A DNA stretch of 15,729 bases from assembly GCA_049305865.1 (NCBI GenBank), contig JBAQPP010000017.1:1-15729 (forward strand). Direction: 5' to 3'. This DNA is from UBA6263 sp049305865. GTDB taxonomy: Bacteria; Patescibacteriota; Gracilibacteria; Absconditabacterales; Absconditicoccaceae. Below the pieces are notes generated by a model. The model did not search any database and was not told where the DNA came from. It saw nothing but the letters and a program-made list of their open reading frames with translations. Below are positions 1 to 7,240 of this stretch, in pieces (positions within the stretch are counted from its first letter, which is position 1; every line of letters starts with the position of its first letter). The translations under genes and the position numbers were made by a program.

Positions 1-511
1 TCCCTGCAATATCGGTATTTAATCCTGATTTATGTGTCCATAGAATAATTAATAATTTTGTCATCCTTTCTGGATCATAAACCTGACTAGTTAATTTTAC
101 TCAAAACTTACTTACATCTAAACTAATATTTCATTGATTTATATCTATTTTACTTATACTTCATATATCAGGAGTTACTGTGAATTTTCTATTATCAAGA
201 CATATCATCAATGGATCTGCATTATTTATTATTTCTCATTTTATGTTTTTTCGTTTATATCAAAAAGGTTTTGGCCACATATCCAATTTTTGAGGAAACT
301 TTTTCTGATCGATTTTTTCTTTGCTAGATACAGGATAATTTATTGTAATAGGTAAATTTTTAAAAGACGCTAGACTTCCAATTGCTTTTTTTATAGCTTC
401 TATCTCAGGCTCATTCTCTTTCATTATTTCTTTTTGAAATTCATTTAATTCTGCTCTAGTTTCTTTTGTTTCGTCTCATTCAATATCTATATTTGATTCA
501 AAGTTTTCCAT
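1..511 (-). CDS. Hypothetical protein, 3' end outside the window
   Basis: This frame is open from an ATG at 511 to the left edge (170 codons visible) when TGA is read as glycine; at least six internal TGA codons are needed. I do not recognise a family. The N-terminal 40 residues are acidic and probably helical (many Glu, Lys and Ile), followed by a mixed region containing the string LDMWPKPFGYKRKN near residues 76-89. No signal peptide or membrane segment is visible. The ATG is the first in the frame and lies about 36 nt after the predicted transcription start of a consensus promoter at 554-581, which supports both the start and the strand. There is no Shine-Dalgarno motif. It is transcribed away from, but on the same strand as, the prolyl-tRNA synthetase gene upstream, and has its own promoter. 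Confidence 0.75.
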
Positions 512-553
512 TGATTTTTTATAAATCTAAACTCAAAATTACTATACCATATC

Positions 554-581
554 ATTATAAGTACAATTAATTTTTTGTCAA
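554..581 (-). promoter_or_regulatory. Sigma-70-type promoter for the gene at 1-511
   Basis: On the minus strand TTGACA (581-576) and TATAAT (559-554) both match the bacterial housekeeping consensus exactly and are 16 nt apart. Transcription should begin near 547, leaving a leader of about 36 nt before the ATG at 511. Confidence 0.75.
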
Positions 582-619
582 AATATTATATCAGTCTTTT
601 TTAAGGGTTATAAGTTTAA

Positions 620-2134
620 TTAGTAAGCTTTTGCAAATAATACTCTTCATTTACTTTTTTTTCAAGTTACCATACATACTCACTTACCAGCGTATTCTTT
701 TTTGATAAATTCTTTAAAAGGTAAACACCTTATAGTAGCTTTGGTTTCATCTTGTATCTTCAATGCAGTTTCAGTAGTTCAATCTCGATGTGCCATTACA
801 AATCATTTTTGTATTTTTTCTTTAAACTCTTCATAACTATCTACATAATACGTATTATCTTCTCTCATTGTTTTATTTTTATCAAAAAGATTTTTCTGAA
901 TTTCGTGTAAGAGGGGAACTATTTTTTTACTAGCATCTTCTAATTTTATAATTTCTTTTTCACCAGTATCTCTTCTGTATAGATCTACATTTCAATTTGC
1001 CATATCTCTAGGTCATACAGCTATTCTGATAGGTACTCACTTGAGTTCTCGTTGATTAAACTTTCGTCACATAGATTTTTGATCATCATCATCTATCTGA
1101 TAATTCAATTTAATAGTATCTTTGAAATAAACAGATTTAATTTTTAATTTTCATTTTTCTACGGCTTTTATCAATGGTTTTAAGTATGCTTTTATTTGTT
1201 CAAATTCTTCTTTGGTCTTGAATATTGGTACTATGACTACATGTATTGGAGCAAGTGCTGGAGGGACAACAAGTCATTTATCATCACTATGTGACATGAT
1301 GAGTCATCATATAAGACGAGTACTTACTCATCGTGATGTTCATCGTACATAATCAAGTTGGTTTTTATCATTAGTAAATTTTACATCAAATACTTTACCA
1401 AAATTCTGACCTAAATTATGAGATGTCCCTGCTTGCAATGCTTTGAAATCTTGCATCATAGGCTCTACTGCATATGTTGTCAGTGCGCCAGCAAATTTAT
1501 CATGTTCAGGCTTGGGTCCAAGTACGGGTGATATTGCTATAAAATTTGTAGCAAAATCATTGTAAACTTTATGCATTTTCCTAGCTTCAGTTTCGGCTTC
1601 TTCATATGTAGCATGTGCTGTATGTCATTCTTGTCGTAAAAATTCTGCGGTCCTCAAAAATATTCTAGTTCTCATTTCTCGTCTTACTATATTTGCTCGT
1701 TGATTAATGAGTATAGGTAAATCACGATAACTATTGATTCGTCTCTTGTAGCTATCCCAAATTATAGTTTCAGATGTCGGTCTGACAATCAGTTCTTCAT
1801 CGAGTTTTGCTTCTGGGTCTACAATCAGTTTTTTATTCTCATCTAGTTTCAATCTATAGTGCGTCACTATAGCACATTCTTTTGCAAAATGTTCTACATG
1901 ATCAGCTTCTTTACTCAAAAAAGATTTTGGTATAAAAAGCGGGAAGTAAGCATTTACATGCCCTGTATTTTTGAACATATTATCCAATACATTTTTGATA
2001 TTTTCTCGTATACCAAATCCATATGGTTTGATCACCATACATCATCTTACAGATGAGTTCTCTGCTAAATCTGCATTTTGTACAATATCATTGTACCATT
2101 GTGAATAATCTTGTGCTCTAGGTGTAATCGTCAT
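620..2134 (-). CDS. proS: Prolyl-tRNA synthetase, archaeal/eukaryotic type
   Basis: Charges tRNA-Pro with proline in the cytoplasm. The 504-residue product starts MTITPRAQDYSQWYND and ends LFAKAY, the usual length and C-terminus of the short archaeal-like ProRS rather than the longer bacterial form with an editing insertion. Class II features are visible: a motif 1 region around residues 33-60 (VIKPYGFGIREN), motif 2 with RTAEFLRQEG at about 161-170, and motif 3 with GTSRGVSTRLIGGL at about 265-278; an HxxxC-type anticodon-binding domain and a C-terminal domain follow. Conserved glycines, including those of motif 3, are TGA codons, so the gene is intact only in code 25. The ATG at 2134 is the first in frame and lacks an SD motif. 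Bacteria of this radiation often carry this type. The identity is secure from motifs and length. Confidence 0.96.
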
Positions 2135-2167
2135 AATATGATTTTAGATTTAAAATTTATTATCGCT

Positions 2168-2238
2168 TGTCATCTCGAGCTTGTCGAGAGATCTCTTTAA
2201 TAGTAAAAAAGAGATTTTTTGTTTCACTCGAAATGACA
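2168..2238 (+). repeat. Palindromic repeat R1
   Basis: A 71-nt imperfect palindrome. The ends TGTCATCTCGAG and CTCGAAATGACA pair, and an inner AGATCTCTTT pairs with AAAAGAGAT. Its first 32 bases match the reverse complement of the repeat at 4029-4111 with one mismatch, so R1 and R2 are inverted copies flanking the RNA island. Palindromes with TGTCATTTCGA-type ends are a familiar class of REP- or MITE-like elements in many bacteria. It lies immediately upstream of proS. Confidence 0.85.
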
Positions 2239-2342
2239 GTTGTCGTGGTCTTGCAAATATATAATAAAAAAAAATCTGATTTCACTACAAAATTTAATTT
2301 AATCCATATGATTGCCATATTTCTTTTATATATAAAAAAGAC

Positions 2343-2370
2343 TTGCTTTTTATTTTTAAATACCTAAAAC
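2343..2370 (+). promoter_or_regulatory. Possible promoter of RNA A
   Basis: TTGCTT (2343-2348) and TAAAAC (2365-2370) are 16 nt apart, so transcription would start near 2377. The match is weak. However, the 12 bases AAAAAAGACTTG ending inside the -35 box recur in the promoter of RNA B, with the same 16-nt spacing. Confidence 0.4.
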
Positions 2371-2376
2371 GTTCCC

Positions 2377-2743
2377 TGCTAAATCAAACGATTATGGAAA
2401 GATTGTCAATCTTCATTCTGGTTCTCCTTTCGTTGGGGGTCATGCTGCTGCTTGACCAACCAATATTGAGGACATTAGAGTCTTCCATCTATCCTGTTGA
2501 TAGCGCTGATCTGAGCCCGTCGAGGGTATGGAAAACAGTCTTATCTCCAGGATTCGCCGCGTAAAGGCTATGCTTCTTAGAATCTCACATCTGGTTTTAC
2601 CGGATGATGAAGAACCCATAGCCTATTTAGTAGGGTAAATAAGATTCAACGGTCATAAGTAATTTGTTTGCTATAGATCGTATACCCGAAAAGTCTTTTT
2701 TAGACACCCCCCGCTGTAACCGTATCGGCGGGGGATTTTTTTT
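2377..2743 (+). ncRNA. Structured RNA candidate A (about 360 nt)
   Basis: No known RNA family was recognised. The segment is clearly richer in G+C than its surroundings and folds into nested helices: GGGTAT (2524-2529) with ATACCC (2682-2687), inside it TCTTAT (2539-2544) with ATAAGA (2639-2644), and inside that AGGCTATG (2565-2572) with CATAGCCT (2617-2624), capped by CATCTGG-TTTTA-CCGGATG. A 5' hairpin pairs AAGATTG (2399-2405) with CAATCTT (2407-2413), and TTGG-GGTCA pairs with TGACC-CCAA-like bases near 2433-2464. It ends in a strong terminator at 2708-2743. The size would suit RNase P RNA or tmRNA, but I find neither the RNase P conserved blocks nor a tRNA-like end. A 73-codon frame overlaps its 5' half but uses no TGA glycines and overlies the helices. 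Exact ends are inferred. Confidence 0.6.
2708..2743 (+). terminator. Intrinsic terminator of RNA A
   Basis: CCCCCGC (2708-2714) pairs perfectly with GCGGGGG (2728-2734) around a 13-nt loop, and is followed by A and eight T. This is one of the strongest terminators in the window and fixes the + strand for RNA A. Confidence 0.85.
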
Positions 2744-2833
2744 ATAAAAAAATAAATTCTGATTTTTATCTATCTTTTATTTACCAGTTCATACCAATAA
2801 AATTACCTATATAAAAAATACATAAAAAAAGAC

Positions 2834-2861
2834 TTGACATTTATAGGTAAATAGTTATAAG
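2834..2861 (+). promoter_or_regulatory. Promoter of RNA B
   Basis: TTGACA (2834-2839) is an exact -35 consensus and TATAAG (2856-2861) a five-of-six -10 box, 16 nt apart. Transcription should start near 2868, just before the GAAA-capped hairpin at 2872-2885. Confidence 0.75.
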
Positions 2862-2867
2862 CTCTAC

Positions 2868-3835
2868 ACACGCAACGAAAGTTGCCTCTAGCTTACCACC
2901 CGGTAACCTAGGAGTAATGGGGAAATAAACCAGATAAGGAAAATCTATAAACATTTGCTTATGTCACGATCTCCGCCCAATGTGGTAAACACACTGTCGC
3001 AATTTGTATAATTATTTCCCGGCTCGCCCACGCAAATCCATTGACCTCTATAGACTTGGTTATGGTAAAAATGCAAGGGCAAAACAAAACCAAAAAAAAC
3101 GGCATGAAAAAACGCCAAAAGAAAAGCCTTCGCCCTTCTAAAGGTTACGGCTAGCAGGCTAACCCTGCAAAAAAAAGAAAAATTAATATAAAAGCCAAAA
3201 ACCGGAAACATGAAAAATCGCAAATCATCCGGTAAGCCAACCTTTTTCGTTGGTTTTACCTAGCAATGATTAACTTAGGATAGATGGAAGCCACCTTTAT
3301 AGGTGAGTGAGCAAATAAACCAGCACCCGGCGCCCAATGCAAAGTGGCAATCGCTGGAGCATTCTATCCGCTGTTTAAAGTACATTTATAAAAAAAAGAA
3401 AAAAGTATCCTCCGGCTCAACAGCCAAGCACGCGCATCTAGTCGCAGCGTAATTCGCAGAGCGACATAGGCAGTCCACGAAGTGGCAGCCATTAGCACCG
3501 TGCATTATATTCCGGAGGAAAATGTGAATGTCCGGTAAATACCGGTTTTGTAATCTCCTATTGGAGCTGAATGGAGTAAAGGTGCACCTTTCTCCTTAGT
3601 AGTGTCGAGAGGGCTTATGCCCATATTACCACTTTGATATGACGGGAGTAGCCAAACCCATCTATCCGTACAAAATAATTATACCGTGCGGTAATCTCTT
3701 ACAAGCCAAATGTGCTGCGGAGTATATCAATGTGTTTTTTCAACCCCGGGGTGGTTATCCTCCCGGTTTCAAACCGTCTCTAATTTGGAGACAAATACCC
3801 CTGCGAACGTATGTGTCGCGGGGGTTTCGCTTTAT
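2868..3835 (+). ncRNA. Large structured RNA candidate B (about 960 nt)
   Basis: A long G+C-rich non-coding segment in an A+T-rich genome; no family recognised. Perfect hairpins run through it: GCAAC-GAAA-GTTGC (2872-2885); CCACCT-TTAT-AGGTG (about 3291-3305); CCGGT-AAAT-ACCGG (3532-3545); CTCC-TATT-GGAG (3555-3566); GGGC-TTAT-GCCC (3611-3622); GTCTC/GAGAC (3776-3792). Long-range closing helices include GGATAGA (3278-3284) with TCTATCC (3363-3369), CCAGC with GCTGG inside it, and CCTCCGG (3409-3415) with CCGGAGG (3512-3518), which encloses a multibranched domain. A-rich, probably unpaired linkers lie at 3080-3200 and 3389-3404. Two motifs, AAATAAACCAG and CGCCCAATG, occur twice in the same order. 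The 3' end is a 10-bp hairpin at 3797-3825. Frames of 69-92 codons cross it but show rare codons and no TGA-glycine usage. Size and ornateness resemble the giant bacterial RNAs (OLE, GOLLD, ROOL), but I cannot assign it to one. Confidence 0.7.
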
Positions 3836-3846
3836 TCTAATTTTTT
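3797..3846 (+). terminator. 3' terminal hairpin of RNA B, probable terminator
   Basis: ACCCCTGCGA (3797-3806) pairs along its length, with one T-G pair, with TCGCGGGGGT (3816-3825). The adjacent T run is broken (TTTCGCTTTATT), and a clean run of six T comes only at 3841-3846, so termination may be less efficient than for RNA A. Confidence 0.65.
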
Positions 3847-3884
3847 AATAATTTTTATATAAAATTTTTACCATAAAATAACCA

Positions 3885-3974
3885 TTGACAACAGATATAA
3901 AATTTATAACATGATAGAGTAATTTTTTTCCATAATGTTGTAAGGGCCGCTTGTTTATCAGTGGCTCTTTTTTT
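3885..3974 (+). ncRNA. Possible short transcript between RNA B and repeat R2
   Basis: An exact TTGACA (3885-3890) is followed after 16 nt by TAACAT (3907-3912), a weak -10. About 30 nt downstream a hairpin AGGGCCGC (3943-3950)/GTGGCTCT (3961-3968) with a run of seven T makes a good intrinsic terminator. Promoter plus terminator would give an RNA of about 55 nt. No peptide frame of note is visible. The terminator is well supported; an independent small RNA is an inference. Confidence 0.4.
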
Positions 3975-4028
3975 ATTTTCAAAAAACCATTTGCACAATC
4001 GATTTAAAATATTATAAACTCAAGCGAC

Positions 4029-4111
4029 TGTCATTTCGACTGAAGCATAGCGAAATGGAGAAATCTCTTAATATTATTTTAAAGAGATCTCTCGACGAGC
4101 TCGAGATGACA
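4029..4111 (-). repeat. Palindromic repeat R2 (inverted copy of R1)
   Basis: The ends TGTCATTTCGA and CTCGAGATGACA pair, and inside AAATCTCTTAA pairs with TTAAAGAGATCT-type bases. On the minus strand its first 32 bases match R1 with one mismatch; the central part is longer than in R1 (83 against 71 nt). It stops 2 nt before the -35 box of glmS, so it may also influence that promoter or act as a bidirectional terminator. Confidence 0.85.
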
Positions 4112-4113
4112 AG

Positions 4114-4142
4114 TTGCTTAAGTATTTTGACGTTTTTATACT
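4114..4142 (+). promoter_or_regulatory. Probable glmS promoter, near-leaderless transcript
   Basis: TTGCTT (4114-4119) and TATACT (4137-4142) are 17 nt apart. The expected start near 4149 leaves only five or six bases before the ATG at 4155, so there is no room for a Shine-Dalgarno site or a glmS ribozyme. Confidence 0.55.
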
Positions 4143-4154
4143 CTAACCTTGTCT

Positions 4155-5975
4155 ATGTGTTGAATATTTGCATACAAATGATCTAAAACAGATGCACAAA
4201 AAATTTTACTGCATTGACTCCAAAGATTAGAATACCGTGGTTATGATTCTGCATGATTGTTTGTCTGAAACGATAATTGAGAAACTCAGCTTATTAGGTC
4301 AGTTTGAAAAGTTTCATCACTTGTAGAAAAAACTAATAAAGAAATCAAAAAATCTGATTTTAATTTTTGAATTGCTCATACTCGTCGAGCAACACATGGG
4401 TGAATTACAGAAAATAATTCACATCCACATTATAATATGGATAAAGATTTTTATCTCGTTCATAACTGAATTATTGAAAATTATCATAAACTCAAACAGG
4501 AATTGATATCCAAATGATATAGGTTTTACTGAGAAACTGATAGTGAGGTGGTAGCAAATTTATTACAAGAATATGATACGTGAAATTTTCTTACTACAGT
4601 AGAAAAGGTTCTTTCTATTATTAGATGAGCATATGCATTAGTTATAGTATCATCCAAATATCCATGAGAAATGATTGCTGTCAGACTAGGTAGTCCGCTA
4701 GTATTTGCATACAATTGAGTTTGAGATTTTTATTTTTCATCTGATCAACAAGCATTGGCTTGATATGCTGATAAACTTATTTACTTGGATGATTGAGACT
4801 TGGTTTATATACATAATAATGATTATCAGATTAAATCATGATGAATACAGATTTCAAGAGAAATAGAAGATATGGATTTTGAATCTTTGGAAGTATCCAA
4901 ATGAGAGTTTAAACATTTTATGATCAAAGAAGTATTTGAGCAACCAAATATTATTAGAAGAATTTTTAAATGAAGAATAAATTTTTCAAATTATTCAATG
5001 AATGCTGAAGCTTTTCATGGTATGCAAAACGAAAATTTTAAGAAGATAGTTTTTGTGGGTTGTGGTACTTCATACAACGCATGAATGCTTGGAGCTTATT
5101 GGATTCAAAATTTAGCAGGTATACAAGCAGAGTGTGAAATAGCTAGTGAATATGAATACAAAAATATCCATGTTGATGATCAGACTTTATTTGTTTTTAT
5201 TTCACAATCTGGTGAAACAGCAGATAGTATAGAGGTTCTTAAATTACTCAAAAGTAGAGGAGCGCATACATTTGGAATAGTAAATGTAGTATGATCCACT
5301 ATTTCACGTCTTACCGATTATTGATTGTTCACAAGAGCATGAGCAGAAATCTGAGTTGCTTCCACCAAAGCTTTTACAGCACAGATTACATCTATTTTGC
5401 TTCTTGCATTATTTCTTTGAAAAAAGAGATGACTCATAAAGTCTAAATATGATAAAATTATGACAGAACTAAGTAAAGTCCCAACAATGATAGAAGATGT
5501 CTTAGAGCAGAGCAGTAATATAAGGGGAATTGCACAGAAATTTGCTAAATACAGAAACTTCTTTTTTTTGTGAAGGCATTATCAGGTTCCTATAGCTCGT
5601 GAATCATCACTTAAACTCAAAGAAATTTCTTATCTACATTCAGAATTTTATCCTAGTTGAGAATTGAAACATTGACCATTAGCACTTATTGATTCCAATA
5701 TTCCATCCGTATTATTTGTTCCCAATGATTTACTATTTGAAAAAAATGTCTCCTCAATCCAGGAAATCAAAGCTAGAAATTGAATAGTGCTTACAATCTC
5801 AGATAAAGAAATTCCCAATGCTGATTATAATATTAAGATAAATCAGACTATAGACGAAATATATCCGTTTATCACAGCTATTGTATGACAATTATTTGCC
5901 TATCACGTAGCTGATATTCTATGAAAAGATATAGATAAACCTAGAAATTTAGCAAAAAGTGTAACAGTTAAATAA
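4155..5975 (+). CDS. glmS: Glutamine--fructose-6-phosphate aminotransferase (isomerizing)
   Basis: Makes glucosamine-6-phosphate from fructose-6-phosphate and glutamine, the first committed step to UDP-GlcNAc for peptidoglycan and surface glycans. The 606-residue product has the family's normal length. It begins M-C-G-I-F with the catalytic Cys2 (third codon TGA = Gly), followed by LQRLEYRGYDSAG. The N-terminal glutaminase domain covers about 1-220. Two SIS sugar-isomerase domains follow: the first with TSYNAGMLGAYW near 302-316 and SQSGETADS at about 350-358, then IGVASTKAFTAQ; the second with ARESSLKLKEISYLHSE. The C-terminus is RNLAKSVTVK, the conserved sugar-site tail. Dozens of TGA codons fall at glycines, so the standard code would destroy the gene. 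Transcription probably starts only a few bases before the ATG. A 7-bp inverted repeat (AGTGTAA/TTACACT, 5958-5984) overlaps the stop codon. Confidence 0.97.
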
Positions 5976-6017
5976 TATTACACTGTTTCATCGATACACT
6001 GTCATATTGATATATTT

Positions 6018-7172
6018 TTATTTCCGTAAATTTGATATAGTCTCCCGTATAGATCATTTTTTTATTATAACGTCACTTTCAGGTATATCTTTATTTAACG
6101 TTTCCACGATACGTTGCATGGATGGTTGTTCGTTGTTGAAATATCATGCCATAAAATCTTCAAAAGCAATATCTCGATGTTTACAACTAGAATTTTTATA
6201 AATTCATTCGAGATTTCACTGCATACAAGGTCTAATTTGTACTTCACAAGGATGGTTACTAAATCAGTTTTTATATCTATATGCTTTTATGAATTGTCAA
6301 TTTAAGACTATATCTCACCATGGAGATATACAATTTGGTCTGATTATATCTGTTTGATCTACTATCTTATCGTTAGTTTGTGATGAACTATCGGCATAAT
6401 TATTTCGTAGAGTATCTGCATCAGAATATCAATCTATTTTTCATTTATTATCAAAAGTCGCTCATTTATTTATGGGAACATCTTTACCTGGTTGTATAAG
6501 AGGATCTATTACTTTTTCGTTATAAGATATCACAGGTTCTTTAGTATATTTATACGGCATATTTGTTTTACAAGATTTTTGTTCAAAAGTTCATCATAGA
6601 TTACCATCAGTACATATTCTTCTTTGAATATTACATATATCTGGGACATCACTTCTTTGTTGATATGCTAATATAGATTTTCAATGTTCCAATATTTTTC
6701 ATCGTGGTGTAGTACAATTTTTCTTTGGAATATCAGAAGTTTTTTCTACAGTATTTTTTTTAATATCAGTTTTAACTATTATTTTTTCATTTGTATATCA
6801 TGATTTCACGATTCAAGTATTTATAATAGTTCAAGAATTTAAAATTCAAGTACCTATAATATCTCAGGTAGTATAATCTTTGAATAGATAGTCCCATTTG
6901 CTAGATGCTCAGTGTTCAGTAGATTCCTCACTTATATTATGTTCCACTCAATTATTATCAACGAACATAAATTGCATATCTTTCTTTTCTGATACTATCT
7001 GACTTCTATTTACATAATCTACAGCAGAAAAATATATACTTATAACTAGGAATAGTCCTAAACATACAATAATAAATATCAAAGAATTATAAAAAAAATT
7101 GATTGATATTCATTTTTTCTTATTTCCATAAAAACGTTGTTTATATATTCTTTTAGAAACTTTTCTTACCAT
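6018..7172 (-). CDS. Membrane-anchored protein with two four-cysteine repeats
   Basis: Not a family I can name. The 384-residue product has a basic N-terminus (about 1-22), one hydrophobic segment at about 30-50 and a long hydrophilic remainder, fitting an N-terminally anchored extracytoplasmic protein. A Thr/Gly/Ile-rich stretch near 100-126 (GTGILNSGTIINTGIVKSG) precedes two related cysteine repeats: C153-C180-C187-C201 and C281-C309-C316-C330. The shared pattern is C-x2-P-x-G, then AY about ten residues later, C, R-x-C-x2-G-x-L-x-G and SCK. Cysteine spacing is 27/7/14 and 28/7/14, so each unit probably holds two disulphides. TGA encodes many glycines, including some conserved between the repeats. 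A good promoter lies at 7206-7233. The gene converges on glmS with 42 nt between the stops. A cell-surface role is an inference. Confidence 0.85.
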
Positions 7173-7205
7173 TATATTTAGATAAGATGTAAAGATATTT
7201 CGACT

Positions 7206-7233
7206 ATTATAATTAGATTTTGTTTATATGCAA
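7206..7233 (-). promoter_or_regulatory. Promoter of the cysteine-repeat protein gene
   Basis: On the minus strand TTGCAT (7233-7228) and an exact TATAAT (7211-7206) are 16 nt apart. The predicted start near 7199 leaves a leader of about 27 nt before the ATG at 7172. Confidence 0.65.
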
Positions 7234-7240
7234 TATTTTA

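Noticed and set aside
2343..2564. A 73-codon frame inside RNA A with a hydrophobic N-terminal half (MERLSIFILVLLSLGVMLLL) ending in GFAA.
   Set aside because: It uses none of the TGA glycines seen in real genes here, has unusual G+C-rich codons, and overlies the hairpin and helices of RNA A. The AA ending recalls a tmRNA tag but no tRNA-like domain is present.
2945..3223. A 92-codon minus-strand frame rich in Phe.
   Set aside because: The Phe-rich composition is the mirror of A-rich linkers in RNA B, and there is no start signal or recognisable protein.
3277..3292. AGGATAGATGGAAGCC in RNA B resembles a 23S rRNA stretch (AGGATAGGTGGGAGGC).
   Set aside because: Neither the preceding nor the following sequence matches 23S rRNA, and the bases pair with TCTATCC at 3363-3369 instead.
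3400..3640. RNase P-like phrases in RNA B (GGAGGAAA near 3514 and GGGCTTATGCCC near 3611).
   Set aside because: The first is not followed by the conserved GTC-GGGCT block and the second lacks the preceding ACAGAA; the bases are better explained by local hairpins.
3639..3848. A 69-codon frame at the 3' end of RNA B.
   Set aside because: It runs through the GTCTC/GAGAC hairpin and the terminal hairpin and shows no TGA-glycine usage.
4100..4155. A glmS ribozyme or riboswitch upstream of glmS.
   Set aside because: Only 43 nt separate the R2 repeat from the ATG and the predicted leader is five or six nt, leaving no space for a ribozyme.
6007..6305. Two plus-strand frames of 63-64 codons.
   Set aside because: They are antisense shadows of the 384-residue cysteine-repeat gene, which has repeats, a promoter and code-25 usage.
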